A stretch of 64,000 nt of DNA, taken from Corynebacterium sp. NML130628 (lineage in GTDB: Bacteria > Actinomycetota > Actinomycetes > Mycobacteriales > Mycobacteriaceae). Under the pieces are notes generated by a model, which was not told the origin of the DNA, made no database searches, and saw only the letters and a program-made list of their open reading frames with translations. Within the stretch, counting starts at the first letter, position 1; each line of letters opens with the position of its first letter. Both the position numbers and the translations under genes were made by a program. Location: contig NZ_MLAL01000016.1 of NCBI RefSeq assembly GCF_001875665.1, positions 62,001 through 126,000 of the forward strand. Direction: 5' to 3'. This document shows, one piece after another, positions 28,451 through 40,543 of this stretch.

Positions 28451-30958
28451 CTAATCGACGGCCTCTTGACGCTCCAACAGCGCAGTAGGAAGGTACTCGA
28501 GCAGGTCACTCACCTCAACGGTGCCACGAAACTCCCTGCCCGTGAACCGCTCGAACCAGGTCCCCTCGGGCAGCGTCAACGTAGTGTCATCCCATCCGCC
28601 ACGGTGCGCCAGCTCGAGCGGCTTGCGGGTGGCAACGGCAATGACGCCAATCTCACCGTTGTCTCGGTATTCCCGGGCAAAACCAACAAAGTGCTGCTGC
28701 GCAGGACCGACAGCAAACACTGCGCGGTGCTTGCCTTCCGTAAACAAGACCGGCGTGCTGGTACGCGCAGCGAGGCATTCACGGATGACAAGCTGTTTGG
28801 CAGCATCAATCGACTCCGAAAGCCCTGGCCAAGCGTCTCCAGACGAATCACTGGGTGCGTAGCCCAAAAAATCACCCAAATTGAACTGAGGCTGCTGCCG
28901 TGCGTCGAGATACCGGTGCAGCGTTTGAGTGCGCGCGGTGTAATCGATGAAGCTTCGGTTATCTGGGTCGACGAGTGTCGTTTCGAAAAACTCCATGCCC
29001 TGGTACGTATCAGGAATGCCAGCACCAGCAAGTTGGAGGACCTTACGACCCAGCGTTACCGCGACTGCACCTTCATGGATGGTCGACACGAAGTCCGTGA
29101 TCAGCGAAGTCGCAGGGCCCGCCAGCACCGCGTTCACCCAATCGAGCACCTGCTGCTCGTACGCCTCATCGGCGTCGAACCAGGTTGTATGCAGCGCCGC
29201 CTCACGTACCGCTTTGATCGCGTAATCATGCAGTCGCCGTGAAAGCGACTCCGTAACAATCCCATCCGCCGGCCAAACACCGACGATGTTTTGCAGTAGA
29301 AAATGCGCTGTGGCGTGGTCTGGCGGAGGCAACAGTGCCGTTGTCGTGTTCACTAACTCCGCAAACACGTTTGGTACCTCGGCGATCTCCAACATCCGCG
29401 CGCGGGTGTCCTCGGAGCGTTTCGTATCGTGGGTGCTCAGCGTCGTCATTGTTTGCGGCCACAGCTCTGCACGCTCCTGCTGCAGCAGGTGGAACTCCGC
29501 CGCGCCGACTCCGAAACGACCAGGCGCGCCACCCACCTCTTGCAGCGCCACTAACCGGTTCGCTCTATAAAACAATGTGTCTTCTACGCCCTTCGCCATC
29601 ACCGCACCACACACTTGCGCGAAGCGTGTACTGGCTTCGCCCTCAGCGAGCAGAGCAGCCGCGATGAGGTCGAGGGCGTCGCGCCGGGATGGGAAGCGCT
29701 GCGCCATGTCGGCCACCACGGTGGCCGTGATCCTCGACAGTGATCGATAGTCGGCACGGTAGACCGGAATGGCGGCGACGAGCGCAATAACGGTGTCGAC
29801 AAGGACTTCGTCAGAGACGGCGGAGCCGGCCGTCGAAAAGTTATCGCGCCGAATTGCGCGCGTGAGACGGCGAACCTCCGCCTGAAGCTCGTGAGTCGCG
29901 ACCTCGCGCTTGAGCTGTAGTGCTGCCGCATCGAGCGACGCCTGGTCCCAAGTGGAACCTGACTGGCGCAGCGCAAGCATACTGAGTGCGTCCTCAGCCG
30001 CCTGGTTGACGAAGATACCGTCGAGTTCGCGAAGCGCGTCGTAGCCGGTGGTTCCGTTGACGCGGAGACGAGGATCGAGTGGCTCATCGACCTCCAAGAT
30101 CTTCTCGACGACCAGCCAACGATCCGGGCCAACAACATCACGAAGCCGCGACAGGTAATCAAAAGGATCAGTGAGCCCGTCAGGGTGATCAACGCGGACA
30201 CCATCAATCAAGTCCTCCGCAACAAGCTGCCGGATGATTGCGTGCGTGTGTTCAAAAACCGCGGGGTCTTCCTGGCGGATACCCGCCAGCCCGTTGACAG
30301 AAAAGAAGCGACGGTACGAGATGATGCCGTCGCGCCAGTACATCAGTTTGTAGGACTGGCGCTTGCACACCTCCTTCGGATCATCATCGACGGAAGCGTA
30401 CGTGCCTGGCTTGAGCGGGAACACGTTGTCGTAGTACGCCAGCACGACTTCGCTTTCCGGATCGTCAGGACTCAGATAGCGCAGCGTTAGGGCGTCCTCG
30501 TCGTTCTCTTGGCCAAAAATGGGGAGCCCGAGCTTTCCCCCTGCGCCATTGTCATCGTGCCAATCGATATCGAAGTAGCGCTCATATTCCGACTCGCGGC
30601 CGCGCTTCAGCACGTCCCACCACCAACTGTTGAGCTGCGGAGTTGCGACGCCCAAGTGGTTTGGCACGATATCGATAATCACGCCGAGGTTGCTGTGCCT
30701 CGCCGCCTCCACAAAACGCCTGAATCCCGAAAGACCACCCAGCTCCGGATTGATGACAGTGGGGTCAGTGACGTCATAGTTGTGATTCGAGGTCGGCATC
30801 GCCTGCAGAATAGGGGATAGATACACATGCGAAACGCCGAGCTCTTCTAAGTAGGGCAGACATTGCGCAGCTTGGTCGAAGCCGAACCCGCGGCCGGACG
30901 GGTCAGCCTGGGGGCCGCGCAGCTGGAGACGATAGGTTGATGTAATTGGGTTTTTCAA
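28451..30958 (-). CDS. treY: Maltooligosyl trehalose synthase
   Basis: TreY isomerises the reducing end of maltodextrins to an alpha,alpha-1,1 linkage; TreZ then releases trehalose. The 835-residue protein starts at TTG 30958: AAGGAGG lies 5 bases upstream, so the longer reading from GTG 30985 is less likely. It opens with PITSTYRLQL, typical of TreY. GH13 signatures include YLSPILQAMPTSNHNYDVTD, IIDIVPNHLGV and the nucleophile motif DGVRVDHPDGL, plus STHDTKRSEDTRAR. Its stop is 19 bp before the alarmone synthetase gene, so the two probably share a transcript. Confidence 0.96.
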   Translation of the reverse strand: MKNPITSTYRLQLRGPQADPSGRGFGFDQAAQCLPYLEELGVSHVYLSPILQAMPTSNHNYDVTDPTVINPELGGLSGFRRFVEAARHSNLGVIIDIVPNHLGVATPQLNSWWWDVLKRGRESEYERYFDIDWHDDNGAGGKLGLPIFGQENDEDALTLRYLSPDDPESEVVLAYYDNVFPLKPGTYASVDDDPKEVCKRQSYKLMYWRDGIISYRRFFSVNGLAGIRQEDPAVFEHTHAIIRQLVAEDLIDGVRVDHPDGLTDPFDYLSRLRDVVGPDRWLVVEKILEVDEPLDPRLRVNGTTGYDALRELDGIFVNQAAEDALSMLALRQSGSTWDQASLDAAALQLKREVATHELQAEVRRLTRAIRRDNFSTAGSAVSDEVLVDTVIALVAAIPVYRADYRSLSRITATVVADMAQRFPSRRDALDLIAAALLAEGEASTRFAQVCGAVMAKGVEDTLFYRANRLVALQEVGGAPGRFGVGAAEFHLLQQERAELWPQTMTTLSTHDTKRSEDTRARMLEIAEVPNVFAELVNTTTALLPPPDHATAHFLLQNIVGVWPADGIVTESLSRRLHDYAIKAVREAALHTTWFDADEAYEQQVLDWVNAVLAGPATSLITDFVSTIHEGAVAVTLGRKVLQLAGAGIPDTYQGMEFFETTLVDPDNRSFIDYTARTQTLHRYLDARQQPQFNLGDFLGYAPSDSSGDAWPGLSESIDAAKQLVIRECLAARTSTPVLFTEGKHRAVFAVGPAQQHFVGFAREYRDNGEIGVIAVATRKPLELAHRGGWDDTTLTLPEGTWFERFTGREFRGTVEVSDLLEYLPTALLERQEAVD

Positions 30959-31009
30959 TGCGTCCTCCTTGAAGTCACTAGCCACCCACCCTAGTAGCTG
31001 TTCGCTCGC

Positions 31010-31606
31010 TTAGCCCCTGACACGAGAATCAAAAGAAAGAGGAAAGCCAACCGAATATCGCATGACGTGCTCCGGCTTCGCGAACCGGAGGACATCTGCC
31101 AAAGGTGCATCGAAGACGTACAGTTCCTGCTGATCGCGCGAGTAAAACAGCAGCTCATTGTGCGGCAGCAGGACACGGTCGACATGGGAATAGAGCGTCG
31201 AAAAGAGCTGCGGGTGGGCAAGCCACGACGCTGCATACCCCACTGAGCTTCGCACCTGTACGCCTTTCGGCGCTACCTCCCCCAAAGAGTCTTCTGCCCG
31301 CTCGTACTCCAAAGTGACACTGCCTTCGAGCAGATCAGTGCTTAGCGTGCGAGCCGCCGAGTTCCACGCCTGATGCACAGTCAACCCCATCGCGCCGATG
31401 GACTGGTGGGTCAGCCCCTGCACCGAATCCGAGTCAAAGACGCACACCAGGCCCGGTGCCAAACTGATATACGCAGTCGAGGCACCGAAACCGGGTGTGA
31501 GCCATGCGCGTGAAGAACTCGACGTCACTTCACAACGACGGGCTAGACGGGGAAGGATAGGAACAAATATCGAAGGGGCGCACGTGGCAGGCATATGAGT
31601 AGTCAT
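31010..31606 (-). CDS. Conserved-looking protein of unknown function
   Basis: This 198-residue protein starts at ATG 31606. It has no signal peptide or membrane segment. Features include TAYISLAPGLVCVFDSDS, a possible beta-strand pair, and the C-terminal stretch HNELLFYSRDQQELYVFDA. I recognise no domain. It lies 51 bp upstream of treY and 44 bp downstream of the exonuclease gene on the same strand, and its base composition matches its neighbours, which supports it as a real gene. Co-transcription with treY is possible. Function cannot be assigned. Confidence 0.65.
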   Translation of the reverse strand: MTTHMPATCAPSIFVPILPRLARRCEVTSSSSRAWLTPGFGASTAYISLAPGLVCVFDSDSVQGLTHQSIGAMGLTVHQAWNSAARTLSTDLLEGSVTLEYERAEDSLGEVAPKGVQVRSSVGYAASWLAHPQLFSTLYSHVDRVLLPHNELLFYSRDQQELYVFDAPLADVLRFAKPEHVMRYSVGFPLSFDSRVRG

Positions 31607-31650
31607 ATGTAGTTAGACCGCTCAAGTTCGATAATGGTTCCCAAGCAATT

Positions 31651-33054
31651 TTAAAAAGGTGGTTCTTCGTTCAACCCCAATGCGTCAAGCAACTGCTCAG
31701 CCTTCCAAATCTCCAGGTGTTGTCCCTGCTCAATGAGCTGCCGAGCCCGCTTCTCCTTCGAAGTCATCGACCCCCATTCACCAACTACAAGAATCGTGGT
31801 CTTCTTCGTCACGTTCTTGCCTACCTGGCCACCGTGAGCCGCGATGCCTTGCCACAGTGAGCCTTTATCGAACGGTGAAAACTCACCAGTCAGCGTCACG
31901 TTTTGTCCAAATAGTGGCGACGACGGGTCCGCGTCGAGCGCCGGTTCCGGCACTGCGTCCGGGGTTGCCACAGCCTGCCACGGCGCAGGCTTGCGTCCAG
32001 AGGTTTGCTTCCGCGAGCTCTGGGCAGCAGGACCAGCCTGGTTACTGCCCGCCGGTGCAGGTACCGCAGCAGCACCAGCTTGCACACCGTCCTTCGCGAT
32101 GCGTTCTGCCTGCAGCGCCCGGCCCGCCCCGGAGCGGTCCTTCAACACAGGAGTGACCCGCTGCGCATCGATCGCTCCCAAGGTAAAACCAGCATCATGC
32201 ACGAACCCCACAAGTGACCCCTGGTAGTGCGCTTGACGCGCCAGCCCCACCATGATCCCAGCGCACGCCGCAGCATCCGCGCAAGCATCGTGGTGTTGTT
32301 CCAACGGCACGTCAAAGTAGGAAGCCAACGTGGGCAGCTTGTGATTTTCCACTTCAAGATCGAACGAACGCGCCTGAGCCAACGAACAAGCGAAAAGTAG
32401 CTGCGGAGCCTCCATCCCGCTTGCCGTTGCAGCTTGGAACAACGCAGAGCTATCAAAATATGCGTTATGTGCAACCAGGGGGAGAGAACCGGCGAATTCG
32501 ACAAGCTTTGAAATGCAGTCAGCCACGCTTGGTGCGTTCTTCACATCTTCCTGACGAATCCCATGAATCGACACGTTATGCGGATCAAACTCTGCCCACT
32601 GATCCGGAGGGGTACACAGCCAGGACACCCGGTCAGACTCAACGCCATCGATCACCTTCACCGCACCAATTTGGCACACCGAACCCCACTGCTGGTTAGC
32701 CGTTTCTACATCGAAAGCAACGAAACTGAAGCCAGGACGCCTGCTCGACGTGTCCGGTGCTGTGTCAGGCGAAGGGGCGTCGCCACGCTGCGCTGCTGCA
32801 ATAGCGGATTCAAGCTCGCGCATTGTGGCATCCGCGCCTGGCGCAAACGGAATTTCGACGACATCGTCCCCGGAAAAGACGCTCACCGTACCGGCACTCC
32901 AGCCATCACCTTCTGCGACCACAACTTGCGTGATCCCCTTGATCGGAATACGCACAGGCTCGCTCGAGCCAGCGAGCGCGGCCTCCAACGCAGTTGGTGT
33001 TACAACCAGCTGCGTATTCGAAACACTCAGCGTTGCACGGCAGGCAGTAATCAC
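31651..33054 (-). CDS. DEDDh exonuclease with C-terminal BRCT domain
   Basis: GTG 33054 is favoured because GGAG lies 9 bases before it; TTG 33069 is possible. The 467-residue protein has an unnamed N-terminal region of ~100 residues. The DEDDh exonuclease (about 105-265) follows, with Exo I FDVETANQ, Exo II AHNAYFDSSALF and Exo III HHDACADAAA. A Pro/Ala-rich linker leads to a BRCT domain (about 380-460) with FGQNVTLTGEF and TTILVVGEWG. The exonuclease resembles DNA polymerase III epsilon. BRCT fusion suggests DNA repair or lesion-linked editing. Actinobacterial DnaE1 proofreads with its own PHP domain, so this is unlikely to be the main replication proofreader. Confidence 0.88.
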   Translation of the reverse strand: MITACRATLSVSNTQLVVTPTALEAALAGSSEPVRIPIKGITQVVVAEGDGWSAGTVSVFSGDDVVEIPFAPGADATMRELESAIAAAQRGDAPSPDTAPDTSSRRPGFSFVAFDVETANQQWGSVCQIGAVKVIDGVESDRVSWLCTPPDQWAEFDPHNVSIHGIRQEDVKNAPSVADCISKLVEFAGSLPLVAHNAYFDSSALFQAATASGMEAPQLLFACSLAQARSFDLEVENHKLPTLASYFDVPLEQHHDACADAAACAGIMVGLARQAHYQGSLVGFVHDAGFTLGAIDAQRVTPVLKDRSGAGRALQAERIAKDGVQAGAAAVPAPAGSNQAGPAAQSSRKQTSGRKPAPWQAVATPDAVPEPALDADPSSPLFGQNVTLTGEFSPFDKGSLWQGIAAHGGQVGKNVTKKTTILVVGEWGSMTSKEKRARQLIEQGQHLEIWKAEQLLDALGLNEEPPF

Positions 33055-33077
33055 AGGGCATGGCTCCAATCAAAAAA

Positions 33078-33117
33078 TCCGGTAGGCGGGTAGCACACAT
33101 ACTACTCACCTACCGGA
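33078..33117 (-). terminator. Hairpin between glgX and the exonuclease gene
   Basis: TCCGGTAGG (33078-33086) pairs with CCTACCGGA (33109-33117), with an inner GTAG/CTAC option in the loop. The minus-strand transcript from glgX would reach this hairpin, and TTTTTTG follows it on that strand, a fair intrinsic terminator. It suggests that glgX is a separate transcript from the downstream genes. Confidence 0.7.
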
Positions 33118-33143
33118 CACGAACCCTCCGATGGTCGACTGTC

Positions 33144-35333
33144 CTAGTCTTCGGACTCCTCGCGAATCGGGGCACCGACCTGCTTCAACACCACCGTGGA
33201 GCGCGCCGGGACGACAGTGGTCTCCGTGGCGCCGATCGTCAGCGTGCTTGCTGGGTAGCCCAACTGCTCGGTGGTGTCGATGAGTACCTCCCAGCTTGAG
33301 CCGAACTCCTGCGGAGGCAACGTGAACTCGATGTCTTCGTAGTGAGCGTTAAACATCAGGATGAACGAATCATCATGCACGTGCTGGCCACGAGCGTCCG
33401 GTTCCGCGATCGCGTCGCCGTTGAAGTACACCATCAAGGCTTTGCCGAAGGCGAAGTCCCAGTCGGATTGCGTCATCAGCTCGCCTGAAGGAACCAGCCA
33501 CGCTATCTCGCGGTCGACCGCATCCGTGCCAAGCGCACCACCCTCCAGGAACCGACGCCTACGGAAGACCGGGTGAGCCTTGCGGATCGCGATAAGCCTC
33601 TTGGTGAACTCATGCAGGTGCTCACCGGCATCAAGTTGAGTCCAGTCCATCCACGCAATCTCGTTGTCTTGGCAGTACACGTTGTTGTTTCCGCCCTGGG
33701 TGCGAGCAAGCTCGTCGCCGTGGGAGATCATCGGCGTTCCCTGGGAGAGCAGGAGCGTCGTCAAGAAGTTGCGACGCTGCTGCGCACGCAGCTGGTTGAC
33801 CTCTGGGTCGTCTGTCGGCCCTTCGACGCCACAGTTCCAGGAACGGTTGTGGCTTTCGCCGTCGCGGTTGTCCTCAAGGTTGGCCTCGTTGTGCTTCTGG
33901 TTGTAGGAAACCAGGTCATTCAACGTGAAGCCGTCGTGAGCCGTAATGAAGTTAATTGAGGCAGTAGGGCGACGACCGTTGTGTTGGTACAAGTCCGAGG
34001 AACCGGTCAGGCGTGATGCGAACTCACCAAGCGTCGAAGGCTCTCCGCGCCAGAAGTCACGCATGGTGTCGCGGTACTTACCGTTCCACTCACTCCACAA
34101 AGCAGGGAAGTTACCGACCTGGTAACCGCCTTCGCCAACGTCCCACGGCTCGGCAATAAGTTTGACCTGGGAAACTACCGGGTCCTGCTGGACAAGGTCA
34201 AAGAACGTTGCGAGGCGATCAACATCAGAGAACTCGCGTGCGAGCGTCGAAGCCAAATCGAAGCGGAAACCGTCGACGCGCATCTCCGTGACCCAGTAGC
34301 GCAGGGAATCCATGATGAGCTGCAGTGAGTGCGGGTCGCGCACGTTGAAGGAGTTACCGGTGCCCGTGTAGTCCATGTAGTGGAACTGGTCCTCGTGTAC
34401 GAGGCGGTAGTAGGCCTCATTGTCGATTCCGCGGAATGCAATGGTGGGGCCGAGGTGGTTGCCTTCAGCCGTGTGGTTGTACACGACGTCAAGGATGACT
34501 TCCATGCCGGCTTCGTGGTACGCCCGCACCATGCCTTTGAACTCGGCGACGGCGTCGCTCGGCTGTGCAGCAGACGCGTAGTTGTTCTCGGGAGCGAAGA
34601 AGCCAAAGGTGTTGTAGCCCCAGTAGTTGCGCAGTCCGAGATCACGCAGTCGGCCGTCCTGCAGGAACTGGTGGACCGGAAGAAGCTCAACGGAAGTGAC
34701 GCCCAAATCCTTGAGGTAGTTGACGACCGAGGGATGAGCCATGCCGGCATACGTGCCGCGCAGGTTCTCCGGAACGTCCGGGTGCGTCTGGGTCATGCCC
34801 TTCACGTGACATTCATAGATCACGGTTTCTTCATCGGGGATGCGGGGCGCACGATCATCGCCCCAGTCGAAGAATGGATTGATGACAACAGAGAGCATTG
34901 TGTGGCCCAACGAGTCTTCCTCGTTGCGACCCGTGCCGGGGACCTCTGCATTGATGTCATAGGAAAAAAGCGAAGAATGCTGCGAGAACTCGCCGTCGAA
35001 GGCGCGCGCGTAGGGGTCGACGAGCAGCTTGTTTGCGTCGCAACGCTTGCCGTTCGCTGGGTCCCAAGGGCCGTGAACTCGGTAGCCATAACGCTGGCCC
35101 GGGGTGATGCCGGGGAGGTAGGCGTGCCAAACGTGGTTGTCTACCTCTTCAAGTTCGATGCGAGTTTCTGCGCCTTCATCGTCGATGAGGCAAAGTTCGA
35201 CTTTCTCCGCGACTCTTGAAAAGAGTGTGAAGTTTGTTCCAGCACCGTCGTAGGTGGAACCTAGGGGGTACGGGGAACCAGGCCACACGACAACATCATT
35301 CGCGGGCTTTGGGGAAGTAGAGCTTTGAGTCAT
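33144..35333 (-). CDS. glgX: Glycogen debranching enzyme
   Basis: This 729-residue GH13 protein trims alpha-1,6 branches, giving linear maltodextrins for TreY and GlgP. The N-terminal carbohydrate-binding module (VWPGSPYPLGSTYDGAGTNF) is typical of GlgX/TreX. Barrel motifs are GMAHPSVVNYLKDLGV, DVVYNHTAEG, nucleophile region VDGFRFDLAS, the acid/base region LIAEPWDVGEGGY and FITAHDGFTLNDL. ATG 35333 (MTQSSTSPKPANDVVVW) is the natural start. It is one of the genes of the trehalose/glycogen district. A hairpin lies downstream and a TetR regulator gene upstream on the same strand. Confidence 0.96.
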   Translation of the reverse strand: MTQSSTSPKPANDVVVWPGSPYPLGSTYDGAGTNFTLFSRVAEKVELCLIDDEGAETRIELEEVDNHVWHAYLPGITPGQRYGYRVHGPWDPANGKRCDANKLLVDPYARAFDGEFSQHSSLFSYDINAEVPGTGRNEEDSLGHTMLSVVINPFFDWGDDRAPRIPDEETVIYECHVKGMTQTHPDVPENLRGTYAGMAHPSVVNYLKDLGVTSVELLPVHQFLQDGRLRDLGLRNYWGYNTFGFFAPENNYASAAQPSDAVAEFKGMVRAYHEAGMEVILDVVYNHTAEGNHLGPTIAFRGIDNEAYYRLVHEDQFHYMDYTGTGNSFNVRDPHSLQLIMDSLRYWVTEMRVDGFRFDLASTLAREFSDVDRLATFFDLVQQDPVVSQVKLIAEPWDVGEGGYQVGNFPALWSEWNGKYRDTMRDFWRGEPSTLGEFASRLTGSSDLYQHNGRRPTASINFITAHDGFTLNDLVSYNQKHNEANLEDNRDGESHNRSWNCGVEGPTDDPEVNQLRAQQRRNFLTTLLLSQGTPMISHGDELARTQGGNNNVYCQDNEIAWMDWTQLDAGEHLHEFTKRLIAIRKAHPVFRRRRFLEGGALGTDAVDREIAWLVPSGELMTQSDWDFAFGKALMVYFNGDAIAEPDARGQHVHDDSFILMFNAHYEDIEFTLPPQEFGSSWEVLIDTTEQLGYPASTLTIGATETTVVPARSTVVLKQVGAPIREESED

Positions 35334-35397
35334 AAGGAATCACCATAGTGCACCCTCAGAACTTCGACGCATTGCGAAACTCTCTCCATGCTGGCCG

Positions 35398-35973
35398 TCA
35401 GCAGTCAGCTTGAAGACCGCGAACAAGTAAATCGACGGAATAGGCAAATGCTTTCTCACGCTCACCAACGGGGGAGCGGGCGAACGATTCGCTCGCCTTA
35501 GTGGCTGTAACCAGCTGTAATTCTGTTTGCTGTACGAGGGCACTTCCCAAGACGAGGTGCAGAAGCGCGTCGGCAGTCGCCTCGAGCTGAGGTATCGACG
35601 CCTCTTCGACATCGCCCGTCAATGCTGTGATGAAAAAACGCTGGAGTTGGGAGTGTATCGGGGATTCCGGATTACCAACCGCTGTGACCGTTACCTCAGC
35701 CCCGTCGCGGACGCTGAGGAGGCAGTCACGGAGCTGGGCAGCAGCCTTATTCGTCGAAATGATCGGTAAAGATGGGTCAGTGACTGGCGCAACGATGTGT
35801 TCGGCGAGGCGAGCAATCAAGTTCTGCTTGCTTGGAACGTGCCAGTACAGCGCTGACGGTGCGACGTTGAGCTCCTTGGCGATCCTGCGCATTGACACAT
35901 CGGCTAAACCGTATGACCTGAGTAAATCCATCGCAGCGATCGTGATCTGATCCACGGACAGGTGCATGTGCAC
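35398..35973 (-). CDS. TetR/AcrR family regulator
   Basis: This 191-residue protein has an N-terminal helix-turn-helix: ITIAAMDLLRSYGLADVSMR, then RIAKELNVAPSALYWHVPSK, a typical TetR DNA-binding module. The helical C-terminal domain would bind an unknown ligand. GTG 35973 is the outermost start; ATG 35967 is equally plausible, with no strong ribosome-binding site to decide. It stands upstream of glgX on the same strand with 64 bp between, and divergently from a lipoprotein gene 188 bp away, so either could be its target. Confidence 0.9.
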   Translation of the reverse strand: MHMHLSVDQITIAAMDLLRSYGLADVSMRRIAKELNVAPSALYWHVPSKQNLIARLAEHIVAPVTDPSLPIISTNKAAAQLRDCLLSVRDGAEVTVTAVGNPESPIHSQLQRFFITALTGDVEEASIPQLEATADALLHLVLGSALVQQTELQLVTATKASESFARSPVGEREKAFAYSVDLLVRGLQADC

Positions 35974-36161
35974 TCATGTTACCCGTCGTTCAGTGAGGAG
36001 GGGGGTGGCGTTTGCAACGAGTTCACAGAGAGTGTTCAGATACTTGGTACCGGAGCGTAATTGGGCCAGCAGAAACGAGTGGTTAAAATTGGCACTAACG
36101 ATTTTTAACGTAACAGGCCGGGTGCAACCGTTGTACTGGTCGCTGTAAGGAGAGATACGTC

Positions 36162-36851
36162 GTGAGGATTTCCACCACTGGTTCTAAGGCTGCTGCAGCT
36201 GCAGTTGTTGCATTGGCAATGTCATTGACAGCGTGTGGCTCTGATGGCGAGAGCGCGGGCGGCGGACTGTCCACCGCTGCCAGCGCTCCGAATTCGGCGG
36301 CTTCTGAGAAGTCTAAGGGCGAAAAGCCGGCAAAGGAAGAACCAAAGAAGGACGAAAAGGGCGAAAAGAAGTCCGACGACAAAAAGCAGACGGAGGCGCA
36401 GGGAGAGCCCGGCGCGATCCCAACGATTGCGAATCCGTTTGAGGACGGAGAGTTTGCTGTTCCAACCTTCGAACCAATCGAGGGCGGCAAAGAAGGCACC
36501 GAAGAACAGCGCAAGGAAATGGAGGAAGTGGTTCGCAAGGTGACGAACCCAGAATCCTTCGAAAAGTGGACGCGAGTCATCCTGGACAACTCCTGTAAGA
36601 AGATCACTGAGCCCGCACTGCAAGAGATGGAGCGCCAAGGCGTTTCCCTCGAGGTGATTGAGCAGGCCGCTCGTATGCAGGAGGAGGCCGGTCAGGCCAT
36701 TGAAATCCCGAAGACGGAAATCTCACTCAGCGACGTTCGCGTCGACGGCAACCATGCTTCGGCGACAGTGAAGTCAAACAACTCCGAAGGCGAAAAGACC
36801 CAGACTCAGCTCTTCACTCACGAAGACGGTCGTTGGAAGCTGTGCAACTAA
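36162..36851 (+). CDS. Secreted lipoprotein with charged linker
   Basis: This 229-residue protein starts at GTG 36162 behind AAGGAG. The signal peptide ends SLTAC (lipobox), with the cysteine at residue 25. A Lys/Glu-rich linker (about residues 48-80) precedes a C-terminal domain with RVILDNSCKKITEPAL and a final strand HEDGRWKLC. The last part resembles small secreted ligand-like or NTF2-like domains, but I cannot name the family. Two cysteines (in SCKK and KLCN) could pair. It overlaps the next gene by 19 bp. The 188-bp gap upstream has a possible -10 at TTAAAAT near 36085. Confidence 0.75.
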   Translation: MRISTTGSKAAAAAVVALAMSLTACGSDGESAGGGLSTAASAPNSAASEKSKGEKPAKEEPKKDEKGEKKSDDKKQTEAQGEPGAIPTIANPFEDGEFAVPTFEPIEGGKEGTEEQRKEMEEVVRKVTNPESFEKWTRVILDNSCKKITEPALQEMERQGVSLEVIEQAARMQEEAGQAIEIPKTEISLSDVRVDGNHASATVKSNNSEGEKTQTQLFTHEDGRWKLCN

Positions 36852-37375
36852 CACAACAGCTCGGCTCCAGGCTGCGCGCCACGATCCACGCTGGCGCCGG
36901 CCTGCTTTTCGTTGGGCTAGTTAGCGGCGTAGTCGGTGGGGTGGCGTGGGCGTGGTTGCGGCCACCAATAGTGGCCGTCGTGTCCGATGGCGCGTTTGTT
37001 ATTGACGAGGCTGAGACAGCCCAGAATGCACAGTTCGCCGGACTTGGGTGGTTGGCGGTGGTGCTGCTCATAGTCGGGTTGATCGTCGGCGTCGCAGGCA
37101 GGAGTCGCCGGGGTGGTGGCCAGCTCGCGTGGTTTGTTTGGCAACTTGTGGTTTCTACGCTTGCGGGATTTGTTGTGTGGACCGTCGGCGGAATCGCCAC
37201 CGACTGGCTTAGCGCGATGCCGGAGCACGCCGAAGGGTTTCAGGATGGGCAACACATCAGTGTCTTCCCAAACGTTGCGCCGAGCGTGGTGCTGTGCCTC
37301 GCGCCATTCGTTACCGGGATCGCGGCGTGGTCGCGTCTAGTACTGCATTCTGTTGACACCCCCGAAATAGTGTGA
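36833..37375 (+). CDS. DUF2567-like membrane protein
   Basis: This 180-residue protein begins inside the preceding gene, at TTG 36833 or GTG 36842. Four hydrophobic segments are visible: about residues 22-42, 70-90, 104-122 and 152-172. The arrangement and the WLRPPIVAVVSDGAFVIDE loop after the first segment match the DUF2567 family of actinobacterial membrane proteins, which often lie beside hisD. Translational coupling to the lipoprotein suggests a pair acting in the envelope. Function unknown. Its end is 132 bp from hisD. Confidence 0.75.
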   Translation: MEAVQLTQQLGSRLRATIHAGAGLLFVGLVSGVVGGVAWAWLRPPIVAVVSDGAFVIDEAETAQNAQFAGLGWLAVVLLIVGLIVGVAGRSRRGGGQLAWFVWQLVVSTLAGFVVWTVGGIATDWLSAMPEHAEGFQDGQHISVFPNVAPSVVLCLAPFVTGIAAWSRLVLHSVDTPEIV

Positions 37376-37453
37376 ACCAGCGCATTCTTTCGGTGAAAGC
37401 TCTGGGGCGAAGTCCTTTTTAGTCTGAACAGCTTTTTCATGCCTGCTGGAGAA

Positions 37454-37476
37454 TACAATGACTGCGGTACGTACCG
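37454..37476 (+). promoter_or_regulatory. Candidate hisD promoter and 12-bp palindrome
   Basis: TACAAT at 37454-37459 is a good -10 candidate. CGGTACGTACCG at 37465-37476 is a perfect 12-bp palindrome that would sit at or just after the transcription start, a common operator position. The 132-bp gap before hisD has no T-box core and no short peptide rich in histidine codons. A weak 6-bp hairpin with a T run (AAAGCT near 37396, AGCTTTTT near 37429) may mark the end of the upstream transcript. Confidence 0.45.
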
Positions 37477-37507
37477 TACTCGTTTGTTGAATGTGGGAGA
37501 CACGAAA

Positions 37508-40543
<3,036 letters not shown>

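Noticed and set aside
37461-37485. GGTACGTACC region before hisD as a possible T-box core.
   Set aside because: The sequence is a palindrome and lacks the AGGGTGGNACCGCG pattern and the preceding stems.
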